DNA of 64,000 nt from contig NZ_LOHP01000002.1 in assembly GCF_001482305.1 (NCBI RefSeq), positions 26,700 to 90,699 of the forward strand. Reading direction: 5' to 3'. This document shows, piece by piece, positions 37,149 to 45,931 of the stretch. The DNA comes from Leucobacter sp. G161 (GTDB lineage Bacteria > Actinomycetota > Actinomycetes > Actinomycetales > Microbacteriaceae). A program made the position numbers and the translations under genes. The notes under the pieces were generated by a model. The model saw only the letters and a list, made by a program, of their open reading frames with translations. It did not search any database and was not told the DNA's origin. The stretch's first letter is position 1, and every line of letters starts with the position of its first letter.

Positions 37149-38215
37149 TCGAGCTTGGCTGGTCGCTCCCGGAGCACGCCCGAGGCCATCGCGAGGGCGG
37201 ATCCGACAGCCGTATCGACGAAGCGCTCGGTCGCGGTCGACAGCTGGTTCGCGTCGCCGATCGCGGCGCCAGCGATGAGCAGCACGAGCGGCGTAATGAA
37301 TACGAGGGCGAGCGCGTAGTTGCGCACAACCACAAACTCGATGGTGAACTGCAACAGCGGCAGCAGCAGCACAAACACCCACGGCAGTTGGGCGAGCGGT
37401 GCGAGTAGTAGGTAGGCACCGGCGCCGACGAGGGTGCCGAAGGTGCGGTGCAGGCCGCGCGCGAACGAGTGGTTTGGTACGGTGCTCAGCCCGACAACTG
37501 CAACGCCCGTCGACACGGTCCAGTAGGCGCGCTCAGGGTCGACCCAGAGCATGCTCAGCACGGCGCCGAGCGCTGCGACGATCGCGATCCGCACGACGAG
37601 CCACTGCTCGCCCGCGCCGAGCCACGGGCCGGGCAGCATCTCGCGCAGCGGCCTGACTGGCCTGGCCCGCTCCTCGGCGAGCACGAGCGGCACGAGGGCG
37701 AGGAGGTAGGAGAACAGGAGGCCGCCGGCGAGGGTGGTGAGAAACACTGCCGGTTCGGTCACGCGGGCACCGTCGCGCACTGACGTAATCATGCCCGAGA
37801 GCCCGAACATGAGCACGAAGAACACGGGGCCGGGCGGGCCGACACGATACGCGAAGGAGAACGCGCTGCCGGCGATCGCGACGACAACGAGCCCGGCTGC
37901 GGTGAGCCACGGCGACGGCGCGAGCAACGCGCCGAGCGCGGCGCAGGCGAACAGCACGGCACCGATCACGGGCAGCACGCGCGCCCGTTCGGCGGCTGCC
38001 GCGCCCGCGAAGAAGAGCGCGAGGAAGGCACCGGTTCCGGCCATCAGCCCGAGGTCTGGGCGCCCGGCGAGCGTGAGCACCGCGAGCGGAATGCCCATCG
38101 AGAGCGCTGCCCTGGTTGCGATCCAGCGCCGCGGTCCGGGCGGCCCCGGAGCTAAGACGAAGAGACTGCGCAGCGCCGCCGCGAACTCATTCTGTGGCTT
38201 CTGGCCCTCGTGCAC
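37145..38215 (-). CDS. FUSC family inner-membrane protein
   Basis: 356 residues with about ten hydrophobic helices in two blocks separated by the loop around 180-200; this is the fusaric-acid-resistance/aromatic-acid exporter (FUSC) membrane domain in duplicate. The motif FVVVRNYALALVFITPL near the C-terminus is typical. It likely exports aromatic acids or similar weak acids. The start codon is GTG. No accessory membrane-fusion gene is nearby. Confidence 0.8.
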   Translation of the reverse strand: MHEGQKPQNEFAAALRSLFVLAPGPPGPRRWIATRAALSMGIPLAVLTLAGRPDLGLMAGTGAFLALFFAGAAAAERARVLPVIGAVLFACAALGALLAPSPWLTAAGLVVVAIAGSAFSFAYRVGPPGPVFFVLMFGLSGMITSVRDGARVTEPAVFLTTLAGGLLFSYLLALVPLVLAEERARPVRPLREMLPGPWLGAGEQWLVVRIAIVAALGAVLSMLWVDPERAYWTVSTGVAVVGLSTVPNHSFARGLHRTFGTLVGAGAYLLLAPLAQLPWVFVLLLPLLQFTIEFVVVRNYALALVFITPLVLLIAGAAIGDANQLSTATERFVDTAVGSALAMASGVLRERPAKLD

Positions 38216-38434
38216 GCGTCTCCCCTGATCTCGCGGTTGGGCACGGCTGCCCGCGACCCGCGGTCTTCACCGCCTCAGTGTAACCGCGCAATTCTCGCGT
38301 TTTTGACCACGCAGGCGGCGCTGGATCGGCGGCGCGGCGCCCACGCGGCAGCCGCCGATCGCCGCGGCAGACCCCAGCAAAACAGCACAGCGAGGAAGGA
38401 TAACATCCCGCCCCGCTGTCCTGCGACACGCCTA

Positions 38435-38452
38435 CAACTGGCGCAACAGTTG
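38435..38452. terminator. Small hairpin after the amidohydrolase gene
   Basis: CAACTG-GCGCAA-CAGTTG six bases beyond the stop of the leftward M20 gene. Six-base arms only; a weak terminator at best. The rest of 38216-38434 shows no gene or clear signal. Confidence 0.3.
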
Positions 38453-38457
38453 CCGTG

Positions 38458-39708
38458 TTAGTCGACGAGCGCGCCAGCCGCGAGCTTGCGGATGACGCCG
38501 CTGAGCTGGTCGACGCCCGCGACGAGATCTTCGTCGCGCGTGAACTCGTTGAGATTGTGCGACACGCCGTCGACGCTCGGTACGAACAGCATCACGGTCG
38601 GCACGAGATCCTTCATGTTCGTCGAGTCGTGGCCGGCGACGGTCATCACGCGATCGTGGGTGAGCCCGAGTGACTCTGCGACCTCGCGCGCGAGCGCGAC
38701 GCCCTCCTCCTGGTACGGGTTCTGATCCCAGCTGTGCTCGGCTGTGATCTCGATCTTCACGCGATCCTCACGCTCGACGCGCTCGATCACGGCCATGAGC
38801 CGCTCGTGCGCCTCGCGGATAACCTCGGCGCTCGGCGAGCGCAGGTCGAGCAGCAGGCGCACCTCGCTCGCGACAACCACGGGGGAGTTCGGGTAGACGG
38901 TGAGCTCACCGCAGGCGGTGTGCAGCGCCTCGGGCTCGAAGCCGTCGACGAGTTCGCGCGCGGCGACGACGAGGCGGGCGGCCCCGAGCAGCGCGTCGCG
39001 GCGATCAGCCATGAGCGTCGAGCCGGAGTGCGCCTGCTCGCCGAGCACGCGGAAGTCGTACTTGTGCGCCGCCCAGGTCGCGTTGACCAGGCCGATCGTG
39101 ACGCCGTCCTCTTCCATACTGCGGCCCTGCTGCACGTGGATCTCCGCGTACGAAGCGACGTCGAGCTCGGCGAGGTCGCCGCGCTCGACGATCGCATCGA
39201 GCGCATCGCGCACAGTGACGCCCTTCGGATCCTCGGTCGCGAGCGCCTCCTCGAGCGCGAGCTTTCCGGTGAACACGCTCGAGCCCATGAGCGACGGCTT
39301 AAACCGCGAGCCCTCCTCGTTGAACCAGTTCACGACGGCGAGGTTGAAGCGTGCGCCCTCGGGGTTCGCGCGCAGCTCATCCGCGATGCGGAAGCACGCG
39401 TGCGCCGACGCCATGACGCCGTACGCGCCGTCGAAGCGGCCAGCGGTCGGCTGCGAGTCCATGTGTGAACCGGTGAGCACGTAGGGCGCGCCGGGCACGA
39501 GCTCGAGCAGGCCGAACTGGTTACCGACTGCGTCGCGGCGTACCGTGAAGCCACGCGATTCGAGGAGCTCGGCGAACCACTTGCGCTGCTCGCCGTCGGC
39601 GGCGCTTGCGGCCTGCCGGTCGACACCGTTGGTGCCCTCGACCGCGCCGAAGCGCGAGTGCATCGCCCAGTCGGCGAGGAAGGTCTCGTTGAGTTGCTGG
39701 TCAGTCAT
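38458..39708 (-). CDS. M20 family Zn-dependent amidohydrolase (N-carbamoyl-amino-acid hydrolase / allantoate amidohydrolase type)
   Basis: 416 residues. Metal ligands are visible in GSHMDSQP, RFDGAYG, WFNEEGSRF, EIHVQQG and the C-terminal SHNLNE; AGHDSTNM is a further family motif. These enzymes (HyuC, AllC, beta-ureidopropionase) hydrolyse N-carbamoyl or ureido groups, releasing ammonia and CO2. It is 20 bases downstream of the ThDP enzyme gene and the last gene of the cluster. The exact substrate cannot be read from sequence. Confidence 0.87.
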   Translation of the reverse strand: MTDQQLNETFLADWAMHSRFGAVEGTNGVDRQAASAADGEQRKWFAELLESRGFTVRRDAVGNQFGLLELVPGAPYVLTGSHMDSQPTAGRFDGAYGVMASAHACFRIADELRANPEGARFNLAVVNWFNEEGSRFKPSLMGSSVFTGKLALEEALATEDPKGVTVRDALDAIVERGDLAELDVASYAEIHVQQGRSMEEDGVTIGLVNATWAAHKYDFRVLGEQAHSGSTLMADRRDALLGAARLVVAARELVDGFEPEALHTACGELTVYPNSPVVVASEVRLLLDLRSPSAEVIREAHERLMAVIERVEREDRVKIEITAEHSWDQNPYQEEGVALAREVAESLGLTHDRVMTVAGHDSTNMKDLVPTVMLFVPSVDGVSHNLNEFTRDEDLVAGVDQLSGVIRKLAAGALVD

Positions 39709-39728
39709 AGTGTGTCCTTTCCAGGGGC

Positions 39729-41423
39729 TCAGGCGCGGGCGGTGCCGGTTGCGGGGACGTCGCTCGAGGCGGGCGGCATCACGGTGTCGGGGATGAGCAC
39801 GTGGATGAGCGCAGGAGCATCAGCTGCGAGCGCGCGATCGAGTGAGGGGCCGAAGTCCTCGGTGCGCTCGACACGTTCGCCGTGCCCGCCAAAGGACTGC
39901 ATCCACGCGGAGAAGTCGGGGTTCGCCATGCGGGTACCCGAACGGCGGCCCGGGTAGTGGTTCTCCTGGTGCTGCACGATGGTGCCGTAGATCTCGTTGT
40001 CGATGACAATGATGAGGGGCTTGGAGCCGTGCGCGACCGCGGTCGCGATCTCCTGGCCGTTCATGAGGAAGTCGCCGTCACCACAGACCGCAACAACGTT
40101 GCGATCGGGGAAGATGAGGGATCCCGCGACGGCCGCCGGCACCGCGAGGCCCATCGCGCCGTTGCGCGCACCAACGAGGCTCGCCGGCGTCAGGTGCTTC
40201 ACGAAGCGGTGCGCCCAGATCGTCGCGTTGCCCGCACCGAAGGTGAGCACTGCCTCGCCTGCGAGCCGGTCGTCGAGTTCGCCGAAGGCGACGCCGAGGT
40301 CCATCTGCTGGGCGACGCCGTCGATCGAGGCGTCGGGGCGGTGCGCCGCGGTCTGGCGCTGCGCTGCCGCGCGGCCTGCCTGCCACTCGGTGCCGCGGTC
40401 GCCGCGCGCAGTCGCGGGGTCGACCTCGGTGAGTGCGCGCACGAACGTCGCGGGCGTCGCGAGGATGTGCTGGTCGGTGCGGCCGGAGTGCATCGTCGCG
40501 TCGGGGTCTGCCGTGACGAGCACGGTCTCGGCGTCGAAGCCCTGCGTGTAGCCGTCGCTGAGCACGTCTGCGCGGCCGCAGCCAACAAAGACGAGCAGGT
40601 CGGCGTTGATGTAGCCCTCGGCGACGGCGTCGGTACGCCCGTAGCCGAGCCAGCCGGCCCACGCCTCACCCTCGTGGGGCACGGCGTCGTATGCGCGCCA
40701 GTCGCAGAACACGGGGATGCCCGCGGCCTCGGCGAACGCGAGCAGCTCGCGGCCTTCGCCGGCGTGCCAGCCGTCGCCGCCGGCGACGATTGCGGGGCGC
40801 TCGGCCTTCGCGAGGCGCGCGACGAGCGCATCAAGCTCTGACGGGTGGGGTGCCGGCGCCGGCGGCGCCACCGGGTGCGCGACCGTGGGGACGGCGGGCA
40901 GCACAAGCACGTCTTCGGGGAGGCCGATCACTACGGGGCCGGGGCGGCCAGACGCAGCGATCCGCATCGCCTCGGCGACGAGTTCACCGGCACGATTCGG
41001 GTCGTCGATCGTCATCACGCGCTTCGCGGTCGAGCCGAACCAGCCGGTCAGGCTGAACTCCTGGAAGGCGTCGCGTTCGCGGTCGTTGACGGGGACGAGG
41101 CCGACGAAGAGCACGAGCGGCGTCGCGTCCTGGTAGGCAGTGTGGATCGCGATCATCGCGTTCGCAGCGCCCGGTCCGCGGGTCACCATTGCGATGCCAG
41201 GGCGTCCCGTGAGGCGTGCCTCGGCGAGCGCCATGAAGCCCGCGCCACCCTCCTGGCGGCAGACGACCGTCTCCACGCCGGAGTCGTGCAGGCCGTCGAG
41301 CACGTCGAGGTAGCTCTCCCCCGGCACGGCGTACACGCGCTCGATGCCGTGCGCCTCGAGCGTACGGACGATGAGGTGGCCGGCCGAGTGAACGGCGCTG
41401 TCTGGTGCCTGCTGCGAAGTCAT
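39729..41423 (-). CDS. Thiamine-diphosphate enzyme, acetolactate-synthase-like
   Basis: 564 residues with the three-domain ThDP fold: N-terminal Pyr domain (YAVPGESYLDVLDGL with the catalytic Glu region, REGGAGFMA-type motif as RQEGGAGFMA), central domain, and C-terminal PP domain with GDGDFLMN...VIDN, the Mg/ThDP motif. It should decarboxylate a 2-oxo acid. It differs from housekeeping IlvB in lacking an ilvN neighbour and from glyoxylate carboligase in its N-terminus. The real ATG follows AAGGAGAA; the open frame extends further up without family similarity. Confidence 0.85.
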   Translation of the reverse strand: MTSQQAPDSAVHSAGHLIVRTLEAHGIERVYAVPGESYLDVLDGLHDSGVETVVCRQEGGAGFMALAEARLTGRPGIAMVTRGPGAANAMIAIHTAYQDATPLVLFVGLVPVNDRERDAFQEFSLTGWFGSTAKRVMTIDDPNRAGELVAEAMRIAASGRPGPVVIGLPEDVLVLPAVPTVAHPVAPPAPAPHPSELDALVARLAKAERPAIVAGGDGWHAGEGRELLAFAEAAGIPVFCDWRAYDAVPHEGEAWAGWLGYGRTDAVAEGYINADLLVFVGCGRADVLSDGYTQGFDAETVLVTADPDATMHSGRTDQHILATPATFVRALTEVDPATARGDRGTEWQAGRAAAQRQTAAHRPDASIDGVAQQMDLGVAFGELDDRLAGEAVLTFGAGNATIWAHRFVKHLTPASLVGARNGAMGLAVPAAVAGSLIFPDRNVVAVCGDGDFLMNGQEIATAVAHGSKPLIIVIDNEIYGTIVQHQENHYPGRRSGTRMANPDFSAWMQSFGGHGERVERTEDFGPSLDRALAADAPALIHVLIPDTVMPPASSDVPATGTARA

Positions 41424-41487
41424 GATGTTCTCCTTGTGAAGCGGTGCGGCGCGTGGCCGCGAAATCTCAGGGTCAATCTGGTGGGGC

Positions 41488-41523
41488 GAGTGCCGGGCCG
41501 CGGGGAAGCGCGGCCCGGCACTC
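41488..41523 (-). terminator. Intra-cluster hairpin after rraA
   Basis: Perfect 14-base arms (41488-41501 and 41510-41523) around an 8-base loop, four bases past the RraA stop in the leftward direction. It separates the MHS-RidA-RraA block from the ThDP-M20 block and probably reduces read-through. Confidence 0.65.
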
Positions 41524-41526
41524 CCG

Positions 41527-42165
41527 TCACTCGGTGGCGAGGATCGCCGCGAGCGGCTCTCCCGATGCGATGCGCGCGACAAGCGCGGGCTCTGCGGCGT
41601 CCGATGCGAGTGCGGCATCGAGGACGTCGTCGCCGGGGCCCTCCGGGGGAAGGATGAGCACGCCCTGGGCGTCACCCAGCACGAGATCGCCCGGCCGCAC
41701 AGTCTGGCCTGCGATCTCGATCGTGCGATCCAGCGCGCCGTCCGGCTCGTTCGCGAGCTCGCCCGAGCGCTTCGTGGTGCGCGCGGTGAGGCCCGTCGAA
41801 AACACGGGCAGCTGGTCCTGCAGTTCGCGCAGCGCGGCCTGGTCTGTGACCGGGCCGTCGACGACGATGCCGGCCGCGCCCTGGGCGATGGCGGCGTGCG
41901 CGGTGACCGCGCCGACCGGGGCGTGGCCGCGACCCGCGACGCGGATCACGAGCACATCGCCCGGCTCGAGCGCGAGCAGCGCGCGGTTCACCGCGAACGC
42001 GTCAGGCTTCGTGAGGTCGAGCGTGCGTGCGCGACCCACGAGCTGCGGGCCGCTGTTGACCGGGCGCAGATCCTGGTCGCAGAACCCCTCCTCGAGGAAA
42101 TGTCCGAGGGTCGGGATCTCGACGGTCTTGAGCGCCTCAATCAGTTCTTCGGTGGATCGACTCAT
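41527..42165 (-). CDS. RraA family aldolase/decarboxylase-like protein
   Basis: 212 residues. RraA/MenG fold with the hallmark loop GVTAHAAIAQGAAGIVVDG-type sequence (GAVTAHAAIAQGAAG) and GDLVLGDAQGVLILPP. Members act as 4-hydroxy-4-methyl-2-oxoglutarate aldolases or oxaloacetate decarboxylases when Asp and Arg of the active site are kept; here the usual R in GxxxD-R is replaced by VTDQAA, so activity is uncertain. It starts two bases after the RidA stop. Confidence 0.8.
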   Translation of the reverse strand: MSRSTEELIEALKTVEIPTLGHFLEEGFCDQDLRPVNSGPQLVGRARTLDLTKPDAFAVNRALLALEPGDVLVIRVAGRGHAPVGAVTAHAAIAQGAAGIVVDGPVTDQAALRELQDQLPVFSTGLTARTTKRSGELANEPDGALDRTIEIAGQTVRPGDLVLGDAQGVLILPPEGPGDDVLDAALASDAAEPALVARIASGEPLAAILATE

Positions 42166-42167
42166 GT

Positions 42168-42563
42168 TCAGGCCTCCTCGGTTGCCTCGTCCGCGCGGAC
42201 GACGGCGACGCACTCAATCTCGAACGGAATGTCCCAGATATCAACGCACACGGTGGTGCGTGCCGGCTTCGCGTCGCCGAAGTACTCGGCGTAGATCCGG
42301 TTAAACGGCTCCCGCTGGGCGACATCGGTAAGGTACGCGTTCACCTTGACGACGAGGTCGAGGCCTGAGCCTGCTGCCTCGAGCACCGAGCGCAGGTTTT
42401 CGATGCAGACGCGCACCTGGTCCTCGAACGCCGCGGGGGCGGTGCCGTCCGCGTGGAACGGCACCTGACCCGTGGTGAAGACGAAGCCGTTCGCAACGAC
42501 CGCCTGTGAGTAGGGCCCGATCGCCGGGGCGAGCCCCGGCGCCGAGTCGATCCGACGAATCAC
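42168..42563 (-). CDS. RidA family (Rid/YjgF/UK114) deaminase
   Basis: 131 residues. The trimeric Rid fold is evident: APGLAPAIGPYSQAV, FTTGQVP, and PARTTVCV with the conserved Arg that salt-bridges the imine substrate. RidA hydrolyses reactive enamine/imine intermediates to ketones and ammonia; RutC-like members serve in catabolic pathways. GTG start overlaps the transporter stop (GTGA), so it is translationally coupled. Confidence 0.88.
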   Translation of the reverse strand: MIRRIDSAPGLAPAIGPYSQAVVANGFVFTTGQVPFHADGTAPAAFEDQVRVCIENLRSVLEAAGSGLDLVVKVNAYLTDVAQREPFNRIYAEYFGDAKPARTTVCVDIWDIPFEIECVAVVRADEATEEA

Positions 42564-43912
42564 GACTCGACCGAGATTGCGCTCGTCGCGCCAACGCGGT
42601 CGATGTCGCGCTTGTGGTTATCGGTGAGCAGGAACAGTGCGATGAGCGATGCTGCCGCCGCGCCCGCGATGTACCAGGCAATCGAGTCGCTCTGGCCAGT
42701 CACGTCAAGCAGCCAGACGGTGATCGCCGGGGTGATTGCCGAGCCGAGCAGGCCGGAAAGCATGTACGCGATCGACAGGCCCGAGTAACGCACCTTCGAA
42801 CCGAAGAGCTCAGCAAGGAACGTTGCGATCGGTCCGAAGTTCGCGGAGAACGCAATCATCATGAGGCCGTAGGCGAGGAACACCGCGGCGGTGTTGCCCG
42901 TGTTGATGAGCCAGAAGAACGGGAACGCGAGGACGATCTCGCCGATGATACCGGCCGCGATGATCGGCTTACGGCCAATGCGATCGGACAGGTAACCGAA
43001 GAACGGGATGAGCACGAGTGCGATGAGGCATGACAGCAGTACTACCCAGAGCATCATGTTGGCCGAGAAGCCCATTTCGCTCGTGCCGTAGTTCATGCCC
43101 GAAGCGACCATGAGGGTGAAGGTGGAGCCGGTCGACAGCGTCGCGATACCACCGAGCACAACCTGCTTCCAGTAGTGCTGCATGAGGTAGATGAAGGGCA
43201 GCTTCGCCTTCGCGCCCTGCTCGCGGACCTGCTGGAAGCTCGGGGTCTCTTCGATGTTCAGGCGGATGTAGATGCCGACAGCAACGAGGAGGATCGAGGC
43301 GATGAACGGGACGCGCCAGCCCCAGGTGAAGAGCGCTTCCTGCGAGACCGATGCGGTCACGATGAGGAACGCAACGTTTGCGAGGAGCGTGCCGAAGGGA
43401 ACGCCGACCTGCACGAGCGAGCCGTACCAGCCACGCTTGTTCTCGGGGGCGTGCTCAACGGTCATGAGCACAGCGCCACCCCACTCGCCGCCGAGCGCGA
43501 GGCCCTGGATGATGCGGAGGAACAGCAGGATGAACGGAGCGGCGATACCGATCGTGTTGTAGTCGGGAATGAGCCCGATGAGCAGGGTCGCGGCGCCCAT
43601 AGTGAGCAGCGAGACGAGCAGCATCGACTTGCGACCGAGGCGGTCACCGAAGTGGCCGAAGAGGATCGCGCCGACGGTGCGCGCGACGTACGCGGCAGCG
43701 AAGGTGAGGAACGAGAGGATCGTGCCGACAGCGGGCGGCAGGTCTGGGAAGAAGACCTGGTTGAAGACCAGCGCTGATGCGGTGCCGAACAGGAACAGGT
43801 CGTACCATTCGACCGTGGTGCCGATGACGCTCGCGGTAGCGATCTTCCGCATCTTCGACTGGTCGATTCGTCCGTTCGGGACAGCCTCGTCCGTAGCTAG
43901 CTGTGCAGTCAT
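42560..43912 (-). CDS. MHS family metabolite:H+ symporter (MFS)
   Basis: 450 residues, 12 helices. The helix-1 motif SVIGTTVEWYDLFLFG and GHFGDRLGRKSML in loop 2-3 are hallmarks of the MHS group (shikimate, proline/betaine, alpha-ketoglutarate carriers). GGAGGAAACA precedes the ATG. It is the first gene of the leftward cluster, divergent from a PucR-type regulator, and therefore probably imports the cluster's substrate. Confidence 0.88.
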   Translation of the reverse strand: MTAQLATDEAVPNGRIDQSKMRKIATASVIGTTVEWYDLFLFGTASALVFNQVFFPDLPPAVGTILSFLTFAAAYVARTVGAILFGHFGDRLGRKSMLLVSLLTMGAATLLIGLIPDYNTIGIAAPFILLFLRIIQGLALGGEWGGAVLMTVEHAPENKRGWYGSLVQVGVPFGTLLANVAFLIVTASVSQEALFTWGWRVPFIASILLVAVGIYIRLNIEETPSFQQVREQGAKAKLPFIYLMQHYWKQVVLGGIATLSTGSTFTLMVASGMNYGTSEMGFSANMMLWVVLLSCLIALVLIPFFGYLSDRIGRKPIIAAGIIGEIVLAFPFFWLINTGNTAAVFLAYGLMMIAFSANFGPIATFLAELFGSKVRYSGLSIAYMLSGLLGSAITPAITVWLLDVTGQSDSIAWYIAGAAAASLIALFLLTDNHKRDIDRVGATSAISVES

Positions 43913-44016
43913 TGTTTCCTCCATGGAAATACGTTTTGGGCACATCTTCGGCCCACCTATCAACGGTCGCCTGTTCCCGATTCAGCGGCAATCGACATTC
44001 GCACACGGTTAACGCC

Positions 44017-44091
44017 ATTCAATAGGCATCTGCACAATCGGAGTGAAAGTATTGCCCGATTCCGTCACTTACAGTGTGTGAATATTCAATA
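44017..44091. promoter_or_regulatory. Divergent control region with repeated ATTCAATA
   Basis: The 213-bp gap between the MHS and PucR-type genes is AT-richer than its surroundings. ATTCAATA occurs at 44017-44024 and again at 44084-44091, the second overlapping the palindrome GAATATTC. These are plausible binding sites for the adjacent regulator. Confidence 0.35.
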
Positions 44092-44125
44092 CTATGGGAG
44101 TAACCACTTCCAAGGGAGGAGCAGC

Positions 44126-45289
44126 GTGACGAGCATGCCAGTGGCGACCACCCAGCAAGACGACTGGTGGATCGCGACCCTCGCAGACCTCCGCGGTGAC
44201 ATGGACGCGCTCGTCGACGATTTCGTCGCGAGACTGCGCGCCGTGGGCAGCGGCTACGAGGACGTGTCAGAGGCTGATGTGCGCTCCACAGCCCGCGAAA
44301 CGCTCACACTCCTCATCACGGAGCTTCGGGGAGAACCCATCCCTCCCGCGCTCGCTGACCTTCCGCACCGCCTCGGGGTGCGGCGCGCCAGACAGGGCGT
44401 GGACCGCGACCGACTCCTGGAGGCAGTACGCCTCGATTACCGAGTGCTGTGGGCGGGACTCACACGCGTCGTCGCGCCTGCCGACGCTCGCCTACTCGTC
44501 GACCATGCGGAGGTGGTGCTCTCGACCGTGGAGGACTACATCGGCGAAGTGCAGGTCGCGTTCCTCAACGAACGCGAGATCTTGGCACTCGACACTCGCG
44601 CAAACGAGACGCGTGCCTTCGCAAGGCTACTTGCCGCCGAACGGCCCGAGGAGGTCGCCGCGGACGTCGCGCGTGAACTCGGTGTCGCTGCCGATGCGGA
44701 GTACGAGGTCATTCTCGTCCCCTCAGCGTCGGCAGCCGAGGCCAGGCGGCTCGTGTCAGCGATCCAGCACACCCGCAGCCGGTTTCTCGTGTGGGACTTC
44801 GACGACGGCGTACTGTTTGTGCGGCCGCGCGCCGAAGTACTCGCGAGCCACCCGCTCGCGGCCACGCGAGGCGTGGTCGTCGATGAAATCGCGGGGTTCG
44901 CCGGAGTCGCGGATGCGGCACGTCTCGCGCACAGGCTCGTGCCATATGCACCCGCGGGCCGCCTGAGCGACGAGCACGAACTCTGGCCACCGGTCGCCGC
45001 AGCGGCGCTCGCGCCCCTACTCCCCGGCCTGAGTGCCGCGGCCCTCGGTGGGCTCGAGAGCGTCTCGCCCGGAGACCGAGAACGGATCATTGGCACCTTC
45101 CTCGCCTACTGCGAGAGCGGCTCGGTGAAGCAGACCGCCGAGGCCGGGTTTGTGCACCGAAACACGGTCGTCAACCGGCTGCGCACCTTCCACGACCTCA
45201 CCGGGATGGATCCGACGGTGCCACGCGATGCTGCCCGAGCCCTCATCGCGCTCGCAGACGCCAGCGGAGAGACGAGCAGTTCGCTTTGA
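44126..45289 (+). CDS. PucR/CdaR-type transcriptional regulator
   Basis: 387 residues. The C-terminal 60 residues are the PucR-type HTH_30 domain (FLAYCESGSVKQTAEAGFVHRNTVVNRL); the middle resembles the GGDEF-derived domain and the N-terminus is a helical sensor. Such proteins activate catabolic operons for purines, proline, sugars or aromatic acids. GTG is chosen because GGGAGGA lies five bases upstream. It is divergent from the MHS-RidA-RraA genes and likely their activator. Confidence 0.83.
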   Translation: MTSMPVATTQQDDWWIATLADLRGDMDALVDDFVARLRAVGSGYEDVSEADVRSTARETLTLLITELRGEPIPPALADLPHRLGVRRARQGVDRDRLLEAVRLDYRVLWAGLTRVVAPADARLLVDHAEVVLSTVEDYIGEVQVAFLNEREILALDTRANETRAFARLLAAERPEEVAADVARELGVAADAEYEVILVPSASAAEARRLVSAIQHTRSRFLVWDFDDGVLFVRPRAEVLASHPLAATRGVVVDEIAGFAGVADAARLAHRLVPYAPAGRLSDEHELWPPVAAAALAPLLPGLSAAALGGLESVSPGDRERIIGTFLAYCESGSVKQTAEAGFVHRNTVVNRLRTFHDLTGMDPTVPRDAARALIALADASGETSSSL

Positions 45290-45349
45290 ATGTCCCCGGA
45301 GCGGCCTGATCCCAGCTGTTTCGCGGCCTGCGTTCTCTACGCTGAAACC

Positions 45350-45769
45350 ATGAACTGCCCTAGTGACGGAACCACCCTGCTCATGAGCGAGCGCCAGGGA
45401 ATCGAAATCGACTACTGCCCCCAGTGCCGCGGCATCTGGCTTGACCGCGGTGAGCTCGACAAGATCCTTGAACGCGCCCAGGCGGAGTCGGAGGCCTTCA
45501 CCGCGCCACAGGCGCCGCAGCATCAGACCCCGCAGGCTCCGCAGCCGCCGATCGTCCCGCCGGCCGCACCGCCGCTGCCCGATCACTACGGCCAGCCGGT
45601 TCCCCCGCAGCCCTATGGCTACGACGATCGCGGCTACGATGATCGCGGCTACGACGATCGCGGCAAGAAGCCGCGCTATGACGATCGCGGCCGTTCAGGC
45701 TATGGCGACCCGCGCTACCGCAAGAAGAAGAGCCCCTTCGAGTTCCTCGGCGATATCTTCGACTCCTAG
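45350..45769 (+). CDS. TFIIB-type zinc-ribbon protein with YDDRG repeats
   Basis: 139 residues. N-terminus is a zf-TFIIB domain: CPSDG...YCPQCRGIWLDRGELD with four Cys-type ligands. The middle is Pro/Gln-rich, and residues about 85-115 carry four copies of YDDRG, encoded by a near-perfect 15-bp DNA repeat. The tail is basic (RYRKKKSPFEF). Relatives are small proteins of unknown role in actinobacteria. ATG is six bases after TACGCT (leaderless). Confidence 0.78.
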   Translation: MNCPSDGTTLLMSERQGIEIDYCPQCRGIWLDRGELDKILERAQAESEAFTAPQAPQHQTPQAPQPPIVPPAAPPLPDHYGQPVPPQPYGYDDRGYDDRGYDDRGKKPRYDDRGRSGYGDPRYRKKKSPFEFLGDIFDS

Positions 45770-45931
45770 GCTCGGCGCTCGCTTGCCCTGCGCCCGCGCC
45801 CACCGCGTGCGCCCAAACAGGATGCTCTCAGCGAGATCAGGGTGTTTCAGCTGTAAAACAGGCATGACCTCGCCGAGATGATGGCAGGTGAACGATGTCG
45901 CTCGGGGCCGGGTGCCCGCTGGGCGGGGAGT

